Origin: Wenzhouxiangella sp.
GTDB taxonomy: Bacteria; Pseudomonadota; Gammaproteobacteria; Xanthomonadales; Wenzhouxiangellaceae
Direction of reading: 5' to 3'
Assembly (NCBI GenBank): GCA_007123575.1
Contig: SKKV01000307.1
Span: 1-12,190 of the forward strand
Length of the DNA stretch: 12,190 bases
The notes below the pieces were generated by a model. The model did no database searches. It had not been told where the DNA came from and was given only the letters and a program-made list of their open reading frames with translations. Below, in pieces: positions 1-6,575 of the stretch. Every line of letters begins with the position of its first letter. The first letter of the stretch is position 1. The position numbers were made by a program, and so were the translations under genes.

Positions 1-1
1 C

Positions 2-109
2 AACGAGATTGAAACCAGTCCGGCGATCTCGCCTCGACGACCCTTGAAAGGCGCCGTGGAACTGACCCCCACACCTGGTCCGGACTCGGAGCCAAGGAGC
101 GACCGATGA
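2..109 (+). CDS. C-terminal tail of an unidentified upstream gene (partial)
   Basis: One frame is open from the left edge of the window and ends in TGA at 107-109, overlapping the cytochrome ATG at 106-108 in the ATGA arrangement typical of translationally coupled genes. The 35 visible residues are hydrophilic and rich in proline, arginine and acidic residues, as in a disordered C-terminal tail. The other two forward frames contain stops early in this stretch. No domain can be recognised, so no function is proposed. If real, this gene belongs to the same operon as the cytochrome and the NirK-like protein. A frame this short could also be open by chance in GC-rich DNA. Confidence 0.45.
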   Translation, partial: NEIETSPAISPRRPLKGAVELTPTPGPDSEPRSDR

Positions 110-483
110 AACTGATCCAATTCCCACGCGCATTGACTGCACTCTCTCTGCTGGCCGGCCTGATCCTGGCCGCACCGCTGGCCCTGGCCGATGATTTCGA
201 GCTCAAGGGAGACCCGGAAGCGGGCAAGCAGCCCTACCAGCAGCAGTGCGCCTCCTGCCATGGCAATAGCGGCAAGGGCGATGGTCCAGCCGCGCGCGCT
301 TTCAATCCACCACCGGCGAGTTTGCTGCGCGACGAGCTGACCGCAGAACATCTGTTCCTGGTCACCCGTGACGGCGGCATGGCCCACGGTCTGGCCCCAA
401 CCATGCCCGCATTCAACCGCTCTCTGAACGAGCAGCAGATTCACGATGTCGTCGCCTACCTGGTTTCATTGCGCGACGAATAA
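106..483 (+). CDS. Periplasmic class I c-type cytochrome
   Basis: A 125-residue secreted monohaem cytochrome c, expected to carry electrons in the periplasm. Residues 1-28 form a signal peptide (basic start, hydrophobic core, ALA cleavage motif). The haem-binding CASCH motif is at residues 48-52, with C48 and C51 for thioether bonds and H52 as proximal ligand. M100 in a PTMPAF context is the likely distal ligand, and a C-terminal helix (about 107-122) completes the fold. The length is normal for a small class I cytochrome with its leader. The ATG is supported by AAGGAG at 94-99, six bases upstream. The stop lies 47 bases before the NirK-like gene, so the two are probably co-transcribed and the cytochrome is a plausible redox partner of that copper protein. 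The partner role is inferred from position only. Confidence 0.9.
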   Translation: MKLIQFPRALTALSLLAGLILAAPLALADDFELKGDPEAGKQPYQQQCASCHGNSGKGDGPAARAFNPPPASLLRDELTAEHLFLVTRDGGMAHGLAPTMPAFNRSLNEQQIHDVVAYLVSLRDE

Positions 484-500
484 ATCGGTTTCAAGACAGC

Positions 501-516
501 ACCGGCCTGCGCCGGT
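501..516 (+). promoter_or_regulatory. Small hairpin just before the NirK-like ribosome binding site
   Basis: ACCGGC (501-506) and GCCGGT (511-516) form a perfect six-base-pair stem around a four-base loop. The last base of the stem is also the first base of the TAAGGA Shine-Dalgarno site (516-521), which sits nine bases before the ATG at 531. The hairpin could protect the 5' end of a processed message or modulate initiation, but short GC-rich hairpins also arise by chance. The structure is seen in the sequence; a regulatory role is speculation. Confidence 0.3.
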
Positions 517-530
517 AAGGAAAAAACACC

Positions 531-2162
531 ATGTTCAAGCTCAATTCAAAACACCGGAGCCCGCCGGCAGCCAGGCTGCTCGGCCTAGCCGCAGGCGCCG
601 TCGTCCTGCTGCTTTCTGCTGCGGCGCTGGCCTGTCCGGCCTGCAACGATAGCTTCATGCACGAGATAAAAACTGATCGGGCGAACACCGTGACCGGGCA
701 GGACATCCTGGCCGCGGTGTCCAACCAGCGCGGCCTGCCCCTAGGCGCGGCCGATTCCATCACCGCGGCCCAGGTAGCGGCAGCCCGAACCGAGCGCGGG
801 CTCGATCCCATCTTCGAAGGCGCCGAATTCATCGAAATCATCAAGCGCGATGAAGGTCTGGACATTCCGGCAACCAGCTTCGTACCGCAGGATGCCGAGC
901 CCGACGTGGAGTTCACCATCAGCCTGGACGAAGGACAGACCTATATCGGCCAGGGCGTGATCTACGATGGGTTCGTCTCCAACGGCAAGATTCCTGGCCC
1001 CACCCTGCGGGTGACCGAAGGCGACATCGTTCGCATGACCATCGTCAACACTGGCACGGTCCCTCACGGTGCCTCGATTCACGCCGCCGACACCCAGACC
1101 TCGAAGTACGTCGGCCAGATTGGCCCCGGTGAAAGCAAGAGTGTGACCTTCCGGGCCAACATGCCAGGCGTTTACATGTGGCACTGCGCCCCGGGCGGGC
1201 ATGCAATCCCAATGCACGTTCTGTTCGGCCAGTATGGAATGATCGTGGTCGAACCGAAGGAAACCAAATACAAGCTGGAAGAGAAGCTGGGCCACGGGCC
1301 CGATCTAACCCTGTACCTGATCCAGCACGAGTTTTATGCCAGCGGCAAGGATGCCGTCGAAGGCAAGGCCCTGTACACCGCCTTCAACGGCCGCGTATTC
1401 CGCTATGTCGAAGAACCGATCACCGCCAAGCCGGGCGACTACGTGCGCGTCTACTTCCTCAACATCGGCCCCAACCTGCTCTCGACCTTCCACCTGGTCG
1501 GCATTGTCTGGGATTATGTCTATTGGCAGGGTCACCCCGAAGCCTATTTGCCGGGTGGCCAGACAGTCACCGCCGGCCCGTCGGATTCATGGGTGATCGA
1601 ATTCCGCGTGCCGCCGGATGAAGGCGTCTACCTGATGCTGTCGCACGCGGTGGGCTCAACCAGCCGTGGCGCCATCGGTGCCCTGGTTGCCACGGCCGAT
1701 GCCGACACGCCCAAGACCATACTGGCCGAGGGACCCAAGTTCAGCGACGAAGAACTGGCCGAGATCCGCGAAACCGCGATGCGGGCCATCTCTCCCTTCG
1801 CCCCGGCAGAGCGCCTCAACGGTGCCCCGGCGGCGGCTGACCGGACGGTGAGCTACGGCCCCGAAGTCGAAGAGGTGTTCGTCGAAATCATCGGCAATTC
1901 CTATTACCCGAAGGTGATCGAGATCGAGCCGGGCACCAAGGTGACCTGGATCAACGAGGACGTGTTCACCTACATGGCCGGCGAGTTCTCAGGCATTCAC
2001 AATGCCGTCGGCACGCGCGGCCCGGAAATGTTCGCCACCCGCATGCTCGGGCACGCCGAAAGCGACAGCTTCACCTTTACGAAACCGGGCGAGTACAACT
2101 ACATCTGTACCCCGCATCCCTACATGCAGGGGCGGATCATCGTTCGGGAAGCTGCCGAGTAG
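531..2162 (+). CDS. NirK-like three-cupredoxin periplasmic copper protein with substituted active-site residues
   Basis: This 543-residue exported protein is related to copper nitrite reductase. Residues 1-34 are a signal peptide ending in ALA before C35. Residues 35-120 are an extra region starting with a CPAC motif (C35, C38). Residues about 125-245 and 255-390 are the two NirK cupredoxin domains, and about 445-540 is a third, plastocyanin-like domain. By alignment to Alcaligenes NirK, type 1 copper ligands H179, C219 and H229 are kept, but the axial Met150 is Q234. Type 2 ligands H184, H218 and H372 are all kept. The catalytic Asp98 and His255 are S182 and V326. The third domain has its own blue-copper set: H490, C526, H529 and M532, in a CTPHPYM motif. 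Known NirK enzymes reduce nitrite to NO using electrons from cytochrome c or cupredoxin. The substitutions make that activity uncertain here, although the neighbouring cytochrome supports a redox role. The start has a TAAGGA site. Confidence 0.85.
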   Translation: MFKLNSKHRSPPAARLLGLAAGAVVLLLSAAALACPACNDSFMHEIKTDRANTVTGQDILAAVSNQRGLPLGAADSITAAQVAAARTERGLDPIFEGAEFIEIIKRDEGLDIPATSFVPQDAEPDVEFTISLDEGQTYIGQGVIYDGFVSNGKIPGPTLRVTEGDIVRMTIVNTGTVPHGASIHAADTQTSKYVGQIGPGESKSVTFRANMPGVYMWHCAPGGHAIPMHVLFGQYGMIVVEPKETKYKLEEKLGHGPDLTLYLIQHEFYASGKDAVEGKALYTAFNGRVFRYVEEPITAKPGDYVRVYFLNIGPNLLSTFHLVGIVWDYVYWQGHPEAYLPGGQTVTAGPSDSWVIEFRVPPDEGVYLMLSHAVGSTSRGAIGALVATADADTPKTILAEGPKFSDEELAEIRETAMRAISPFAPAERLNGAPAAADRTVSYGPEVEEVFVEIIGNSYYPKVIEIEPGTKVTWINEDVFTYMAGEFSGIHNAVGTRGPEMFATRMLGHAESDSFTFTKPGEYNYICTPHPYMQGRIIVREAAE

Positions 2163-2163
2163 T

Positions 2164-2200
2164 CATTAACCCGGCAACCAAACAGGTTGCCGGGTTAATG
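2164..2200 (+). terminator. Perfect 16-bp hairpin directly after the NirK-like gene
   Basis: Positions 2164-2179 and 2185-2200 are perfect reverse complements with a five-base loop (AAACA). The structure starts two bases after the NirK-like stop codon. It lacks a T-run on the 3' side, so it may be a factor-assisted terminator, a 3'-end stabiliser, or one unit of the hairpin cluster that follows. The palindrome itself is certain; its role is inferred. Confidence 0.6.
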
Positions 2201-2328
2201 CCCGGCCGGAACGGCCGGGGCCGCGAAGCGAAGGCATTTGCGGACATGCGCCGCAAATGCCGCGCAACGAATACCGTAGGTATTTCGTTGCCGGTTTAAT
2301 AGCCCGGCCGGATTGCGGATGTTCCGGC
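2201..2328. repeat. Cluster of further intergenic hairpins with an imperfect direct repeat
   Basis: Four more inverted repeats follow the first hairpin. 2201-2208 pairs with 2212-2219 (8 bp, 3-base loop). 2233-2243 pairs with 2251-2261 (11 bp, 7-base loop). 2264-2275 pairs with 2279-2291 (12 bp, one bulge, 3-base loop). 2307-2312 pairs with 2323-2328 (6 bp, 10-base loop). In addition, 2186-2210 recurs almost unchanged at 2287-2312, about 101 bases later. The arm 2165-2178 can also pair with 2287-2300 with one mismatch, giving alternative long-range folds. The arrangement resembles REP/BIME-type intergenic palindromes, but no known family was identified. No coding frame of note was seen here. 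Confidence 0.6.
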
Positions 2329-2334
2329 TGACGG

Positions 2335-2364
2335 TCGCGGAGCCTTCGGGCTCCGCGATTTTTT
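2335..2364 (+). terminator. Rho-independent terminator with UUCG loop
   Basis: TCGCGGAGCC (2335-2344) and GGCTCCGCGA (2349-2358) form a perfect 10-bp GC-rich stem closed by a TTCG tetraloop. Six Ts follow at 2359-2364. This is a textbook intrinsic terminator for + strand transcription and most likely closes the cytochrome/NirK-like operon. About 96 bases follow it (2365-2460) before the EF-hand gene, in which I see no convincing promoter. Confidence 0.85.
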
Positions 2365-2460
2365 CATCTCTTTCTCATCTCTTGCCCCGCGCGCGGTTAT
2401 CCTTTTACGGCATGATTGGAATCGCGAGTTCAGTTGCCTTGTAATCAGCGGGGAAGTCAG

Positions 2461-2679
2461 ATGAACCAGGAACAATTGATCGACGCCTTGTTCAAGGAGT
2501 TCGACCGTAACGGCGACGGTGTGCTGTCGCGCGGCGAGTTTCGCGAGCTGGTCCGTTACCTGCTCGGGGAGCATGGCATCAAGACCAGCTCCAAGATTTT
2601 TGAGCGCTTCGACGCCGACCACGACAACGCGATCTCGCGCGACGAGCTGGTCGAGCTGATCATCGAATACCAGCTGTAG
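2461..2679 (+). CDS. Small two-EF-hand calcium-binding protein
   Basis: A 72-residue, probably cytoplasmic protein made almost entirely of one EF-hand pair. Loop 1 (residues 15-26) is canonical, with D15, N17, D19, G20 and the twelfth-position E26. Loop 2 (residues 51-62) has D51, D53, D55 and E62, but the usual sixth-position Gly is N56, which may weaken calcium binding. No signal peptide is seen. I start at 2461 rather than the in-frame ATG at 2416, because GGGGAAG (2450-2456) lies four bases before it and the fold begins at once. The longer version would add 15 residues with no recognisable content. The stop is three bases from the next gene, so the two are likely co-transcribed. The role (calcium sensing or buffering) is unknown. 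Confidence 0.85.
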   Translation: MNQEQLIDALFKEFDRNGDGVLSRGEFRELVRYLLGEHGIKTSSKIFERFDADHDNAISRDELVELIIEYQL

Positions 2680-2682
2680 GTC

Positions 2683-3315
2683 ATGAAACTCCACACCTGC
2701 ACTGGCGCCCCCAGCCCGCGCCGGGTGACGCTCTACCTGGAGCTGAAGGGCATCGCTCTGGACCAGGTCGAGGTTGACCTGCGTGCCGGCGAGCACATGA
2801 ACCCGGCTTTTTCGGCCCTGTCACCGAATCAGACCGTGCCGGTCCTGGAGCTCGAAGACGGCACCTGCATCTGGGAAAGCAGCGCCATCCGCCGCTATCT
2901 GGAAAACCTGAACCCCGAGCCACCGCTGTTTGGGTCCGATCCCATTGAGCGGGCCACTGTCGACTGCTGGTCCGACTGGGTGTTCATGCGCGGCCTGATC
3001 CCGGTCATGGAGGCCTTCCGCAATCACTTCCCCGGTTTTCGCGATCATGCCCTGCCCGGGCCGCGGCCGGTTGCCCAGATTCCCGCCCTGGCCGAGCGCG
3101 GTCAGACGCTGTTCAGTTATTTTCTCGAGGACCTCGAGCAGCGCCTGCAAGCTGCAGACTGGCTAGCCGGAGATCAGTTGAGCGTGGCTGATATCGACGC
3201 ACTGGTTACTATCGAGTTCGCCGAACGCGGCATCAAGGCCGGTCCGGCGGCCGCGCAGGCGGCCATTGCCGCTTGGCGCGATCGCTTTCAGAGAAGGCTG
3301 AACGGCGCAGCCTGA
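2683..3315 (+). CDS. Glutathione S-transferase family protein
   Basis: A cytosolic GST-fold protein of 210 residues, the usual family length. The N-terminal thioredoxin-like domain (about 1-77) contains SP at 11-12, near the position of the catalytic Ser/Cys in bacterial GSTs, and the diagnostic cis-proline P53 in TVPVLE. It also has the glutathione-binding E65-S66 pair in an ESSAI motif. The all-helical C-terminal domain (about 88-205) includes LAGDQLSVADI (161-171), which is the N-capping and hydrophobic-staple motif of the family. The expected chemistry is glutathione conjugation or glutathione-dependent reduction; the substrate cannot be told. It starts three bases after the EF-hand stop and ends ten bases before the membrane-protein gene, so it is the middle of a three-gene unit. 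Confidence 0.88.
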   Translation: MKLHTCTGAPSPRRVTLYLELKGIALDQVEVDLRAGEHMNPAFSALSPNQTVPVLELEDGTCIWESSAIRRYLENLNPEPPLFGSDPIERATVDCWSDWVFMRGLIPVMEAFRNHFPGFRDHALPGPRPVAQIPALAERGQTLFSYFLEDLEQRLQAADWLAGDQLSVADIDALVTIEFAERGIKAGPAAAQAAIAAWRDRFQRRLNGAA

Positions 3316-3325
3316 ATCGGCCCCA

Positions 3326-3988
3326 ATGACCATCCCCGCCGAGTTACTGCCGCTGTGGCTGGCGCTTCCCGCCATTGCCGTGTTTCTGGCTTTCTTCATC
3401 TGGAACCTGATCGGCGCGCCCTGGCAACTGCTCAAGCATAACCAATTGCACAGTCTGTTCAGCCTGGCCACGGTGCTGCTGGCCGGCCTGTGGTGGCTGA
3501 AAGCCGGCGCTCATCCGGGGCTGGAATTCCACCTGCTGGGGCTGACTACCATGGTGCTGATCTTCGGCTGGCGCCTGGCCTTGGTGGCCGGCGGTACCGC
3601 CGTGATCCTGGTCAGCGGATTTGCCGGTGAATGGCTGGCCTCGGGTGTCAATGGCCTGATCGGCGTGGTCGTGCCGGTGTTTCTTGCCAAGGTGTTGCAT
3701 CGGCTGATCTACCTGCGCCTGCCGCGGCATTTCTTCGTCTACGTGCTGGTCGCCGCCCACTTCTCGTCCATGGCTGTGATCGGCAGCGTGATTGTGGCCG
3801 GGGGTTTTATGCTCTGGCTGCTGGGCGTCTACCCGTGGAGCCTCGTCTGGAGCGACTTTCTGATCTTCCTGCCGCTGGTATTGATTCCGGAAGGCTTCCT
3901 CAACGGCGCGATCATGACCACCCTGATCCTGTTGCGGCCCGAGTGGGTCAGAAGCTTCGACGACCGGGACTATATCGACGGCAAATAG
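3326..3988 (+). CDS. CbiM-like integral membrane protein (energy-coupling factor transporter permease family)
   Basis: A 220-residue polytopic inner-membrane protein with about six or seven hydrophobic helices, roughly at 10-28, 42-58, 66-81, 85-104, 108-128, 136-168 and 173-203. The ending PEGFLNGAIMTTL (188-200) and overall layout resemble the CbiM-like predicted membrane proteins of proteobacteria. Histidines occur at 38, 42, 63 and 69. True CbiM cobalt-uptake subunits begin with a metal-binding Met-His motif. This protein begins MTIPAE and so lacks it, and no ATPase or CbiQ-like partner is nearby, so cobalt transport should not be assumed. It lies ten bases after the GST gene and converges on the nuclease gene only 13 bases away. 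The start has only a weak ribosome site. Confidence 0.65.
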   Translation: MTIPAELLPLWLALPAIAVFLAFFIWNLIGAPWQLLKHNQLHSLFSLATVLLAGLWWLKAGAHPGLEFHLLGLTTMVLIFGWRLALVAGGTAVILVSGFAGEWLASGVNGLIGVVVPVFLAKVLHRLIYLRLPRHFFVYVLVAAHFSSMAVIGSVIVAGGFMLWLLGVYPWSLVWSDFLIFLPLVLIPEGFLNGAIMTTLILLRPEWVRSFDDRDYIDGK

Positions 3989-4001
3989 GCCAAGTTTTGA
4001 T

Positions 4002-4883
4002 TCAACGCTCCTGCGGCGGCATTGCCACCGGCGATTCGGTGTAAGGCGTGCTGTCCGATTCGAACAAGGCATTGAGTCCCGCGGCCAGGCGGGCACCAGC
4101 GCGCGCCAGCTGGCGCTCGGCTACGGGCAACCAGACCTCGCGGTAGCTCTCGTCCAACACCATGGTCGGGCCCTCTTCATCGGCGCCGTGGTCGCTGCGC
4201 GGCATCGGGTACAGGCCGTTGAACAGGTACGCCCGGGCCTCGACTACCCAAACCCGGACGTCGAACTCAGCCGCCCACTCGGCGCGTTCTGCATCGGAAA
4301 AGTGATGGTGAAGGATGGCGGCCAGGCCTGATGCATCGAAGCGCTCGCGGTGTGGGTCCAGGATCTCGACATCCCAGTAACGGTGCAGGTTCAGCCATTC
4401 GCCGCGGTACAGCACCGGGATGCGATTGCCGCCGCGATCTTCGGCAAAGCCCGCGTGCAATGGCTGGTGCAGGTCGCCGATGAAATGAACCAGGAATTTA
4501 AGCGCCTCGCGGCGTTCAGCGTCCGACAGATCGGCATCCACTATGCGCGGCGCAAAACCGAGTACGGCCGAGTAGACATTGCCCTGGGCCAAGGCGAAAT
4601 CTTCCTCGCCCGGCATCAGCGCATCAACTGGCCCGTTGACGAAATGCAGCGGCCCGGTTTCCGGGCGTTCCGGCCGCACCTCGTCTGCCCATGAACCGAT
4701 TCGGGCGAGATTGTCATCGCCCAGCAAAGCCACCACCCCGGCCCGCGCTTCGGCCGACAAGTCCTGCATGGCCAGATAGCCGATCACCTCATGCCCATAG
4801 CGCCCCCAAGGCCAGGCCAGGGCGGGAAGGAGCAGCAGGATCAAGGTGAACAGGCGGAGTCGGGTTTTCGAAGTCAAGGGCAT
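4002..4883 (-). CDS. Secreted S1/P1-type nuclease
   Basis: A 293-residue exported zinc-dependent nuclease of the S1/P1 family, which cleaves single-stranded DNA and RNA and often has 3'-nucleotidase activity. Residues 1-23 are a signal peptide. All nine trinuclear-zinc ligands align with those of P1: W26, H31, D67 (in WADEVR), H80 (LHFVN), H133, D137 and H143 (HFIGDLHQPLH), then H167 and D171 (HRYWD). The length fits the family. The P1 amino-terminal Trp must be the mature N-terminus to bind zinc, but here the ALA cleavage site is followed by W24-P25-W26, so the expected Trp would be third. The probable role is scavenging extracellular nucleic acids for phosphate or nucleosides. It stands alone on the - strand, separated from the photolyase by 171 bases holding a repeat. 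Confidence 0.93.
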   Translation of the reverse strand: MPLTSKTRLRLFTLILLLLPALAWPWGRYGHEVIGYLAMQDLSAEARAGVVALLGDDNLARIGSWADEVRPERPETGPLHFVNGPVDALMPGEEDFALAQGNVYSAVLGFAPRIVDADLSDAERREALKFLVHFIGDLHQPLHAGFAEDRGGNRIPVLYRGEWLNLHRYWDVEILDPHRERFDASGLAAILHHHFSDAERAEWAAEFDVRVWVVEARAYLFNGLYPMPRSDHGADEEGPTMVLDESYREVWLPVAERQLARAGARLAAGLNALFESDSTPYTESPVAMPPQER

Positions 4884-4945
4884 CTTTCCAGGGTTCCGTT
4901 GGGGGCTTCGGTCATCTTAAACAGAAGGCTTCGGAAAAGGGGGTG

Positions 4946-5019
4946 TCGGTTTCCGGTTTACGGTTTACGGTTGGGAGACCATGTCGCAAAACAAAAACTT
5001 CCGTGTTTTCCGTGGTTAC
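4946..5019. repeat. Composite tandem repeat, copy A
   Basis: GGTTTCC followed by two GGTTTAC units (4948-4968) leads into GGTTGGGAGACC (4969-4980). A spacer with GCAAAACAAAAAC follows, then two TTCCGTG units ending in CGTGGTTA. The same order of parts is found at 6761-6859 in the same orientation with different unit numbers. A pyrimidine-rich stretch (5020-5052) follows. The intergenic stretch 4884-5054 holds nothing else that I recognise. Confidence 0.75.
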
Positions 5020-5054
5020 CGGTTTTCCCTCTTCCCATCTTCCCCTCTCCCCAT

Positions 5055-6575
5055 TCAAATCAACCGCCCCTGCCGTGGATCCGCCTTCACGCTGGGGGTC
5101 TTGCGGCGCGTGCTGCCACGGCGTGAGCCCAGGGCCTGGTGGACTGCCCTGGCTTGTTCCCGAAAGCCGGGCTGCTTGCGGTATTCGCCCAGTCTTGCCT
5201 TGGCTTCGCGGGCGGCCTGCTGGTAGTCGACGACGGGTTCGGGATAAGCGGTGGCGCCGAACTGCTCGCGCTCGCTCTGGCCCAGCCGCCAGGGCTCGAA
5301 GATATGGCTGTCGGGCACCCTGGCCAGCTCGGGAACCCAGCGCCGGACGAATCGCCCCTCTGGATCCTGGTCCTGGGCTTGCTTGACCGGGTTGTAGATG
5401 CGCGGGGTGTTGATGCCGGTTGTACCGGACTGCATCTGGCATTGATTGAAATGGATGCCCGGCTCGTAGTCGGTAAACAGCCGAGCCAGGTGCAGGGCGG
5501 GCTCGCGCCAGTGCAGCCACAGGTGGTAGGCGGCAAAGCTCATCAACATGGCGCGCATGCGAAAGTTCAGCCAGCCGTGGTGGATCAAGAAGCGCATGCA
5601 GGCATCAACCAGCGGGTAGCCGGTCTGGCCCGTGGCCCAGGCCTGGAATTGGTCCTGGTCGAAGTCGTCTTCGCGCATGCCGTCAAATCCGCGATGAACA
5701 TTGTGAAATTCGATCACCGGCCGCTGCTCCAGCTTCTGGATGAAATGGCAATGCCAGTGCAAGCGCTGATCGAAGGCGTTCAGAGAGCTGGCTAAACGAG
5801 TGTCATTGGCCGCTCGGGCATCCGACCGCGCCGCGCGGGTACGCTGAACAATGCGACGCAGGCTCAAATTCCCCCAGGCAATGTAGGGGCTTAAGCGGGA
5901 TCCGGCGACCTCGGCACTCAGCGGTGACGAGATACCGCCGCGATAGGCCCGGCCTCGCCCGGCCAGAAAGCTTTCGAGCACGGATTCACCGGCACCGATC
6001 CCGCCGGGCTGGCGGCTGGGGCAAGGCGTAGTGCCAAAGGCTGGCGAGTCAGCAAAGGGATTGTCTGGCAGTTCGCATTCCACCACCGGAACAAGCCGGG
6101 TCGGCGGCTCAAGCGCCGATTCAGCCATGAACGCCTCCCAGTGGCGCGACCAGCCGTCTCTTTCGCGCAGGCCGCGCTTGACGCCGAACTGCGGATATTC
6201 ATGCAGGTCGACCCCGGCATCCCGACACCATCCGCGGACCGCGCGGTCGCGAACAAAGGTCCAGTCGTTACCGGTTTCCTCATGGCAGAAGATGGCCCGA
6301 AAACCGTGGCGACGATGCAGGCTGGCAAGCACTTCAGTCGCATCGCCCACCTGCACGATCAATCCTTGGCCGAGTCGACCCAGCTGCCGATCCAGTTCGA
6401 TCAGGCTGTCGGCAACAAAGGCCTGCTGACGCTGGCTGCTGTCGGGCAATTGCCAGTAATCGGGCTCTACAACGTACAGCGGCAGCACCGGGCCGAGCCT
6501 GGCCGCCTCGACCAGCGGCCGATGGTCGTCAATGCGAAGATCGCGCTTGAACCAGACCAGGCTTGGCGCGCTCAT
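5055..6575 (-). CDS. Photolyase/cryptochrome-family FAD protein
   Basis: A 506-residue protein of the DNA photolyase/cryptochrome family, flavoproteins that repair UV pyrimidine dimers or sense blue light. Residues 1-130 are the Rossmann-like antenna domain, beginning with LVWFKRDLRIDDHRPL. Residues about 200-480 are the helical FAD domain, with TGYPLVDACMR (318-328), GWLNFRMR (334-341) and GINTPRIYNPVKQ (387-399). An ungapped alignment from W356 (E. coli W359) puts H375 at the flavin-N5 Asn378 position and C379 at the proximal Trp382. The electron path is therefore not the classical triad, and repair activity is not assured. The C-terminal 30 residues are basic and rich in Ser, Arg and Lys. 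I start at 6575 because the N-terminal motif follows directly. The longer frame from 6632 overlaps the DUF2256 gene in another frame. It is probably co-translated with that gene through an ATGA overlap. Confidence 0.88.
   Translation of the reverse strand: MSAPSLVWFKRDLRIDDHRPLVEAARLGPVLPLYVVEPDYWQLPDSSQRQQAFVADSLIELDRQLGRLGQGLIVQVGDATEVLASLHRRHGFRAIFCHEETGNDWTFVRDRAVRGWCRDAGVDLHEYPQFGVKRGLRERDGWSRHWEAFMAESALEPPTRLVPVVECELPDNPFADSPAFGTTPCPSRQPGGIGAGESVLESFLAGRGRAYRGGISSPLSAEVAGSRLSPYIAWGNLSLRRIVQRTRAARSDARAANDTRLASSLNAFDQRLHWHCHFIQKLEQRPVIEFHNVHRGFDGMREDDFDQDQFQAWATGQTGYPLVDACMRFLIHHGWLNFRMRAMLMSFAAYHLWLHWREPALHLARLFTDYEPGIHFNQCQMQSGTTGINTPRIYNPVKQAQDQDPEGRFVRRWVPELARVPDSHIFEPWRLGQSEREQFGATAYPEPVVDYQQAAREAKARLGEYRKQPGFREQARAVHQALGSRRGSTRRKTPSVKADPRQGRLI

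Noticed and set aside
2364..2383. Nine-base direct repeat TCATCTCTT at 2364-2372 and 2375-2383
   Set aside because: It is a short low-complexity pyrimidine repeat with no promoter or operator context that I could support.
3344..4096. Long - strand open frame opposite the CbiM-like gene
   Set aside because: It is rich in Gln, His and Asp as expected from the antisense of a hydrophobic gene. It shows no domain, and the + strand protein is clearly a membrane protein.
4946..5019. CRISPR-like array
   Set aside because: The repeated units are only 7-9 bases, directly adjacent and without unique spacers, so this is a tandem repeat and not a CRISPR.
5139..5795. 218-codon + strand frame inside the photolyase gene
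   Set aside because: It has no recognisable domain and lies wholly opposite the conserved FAD-binding region of the photolyase-family protein.
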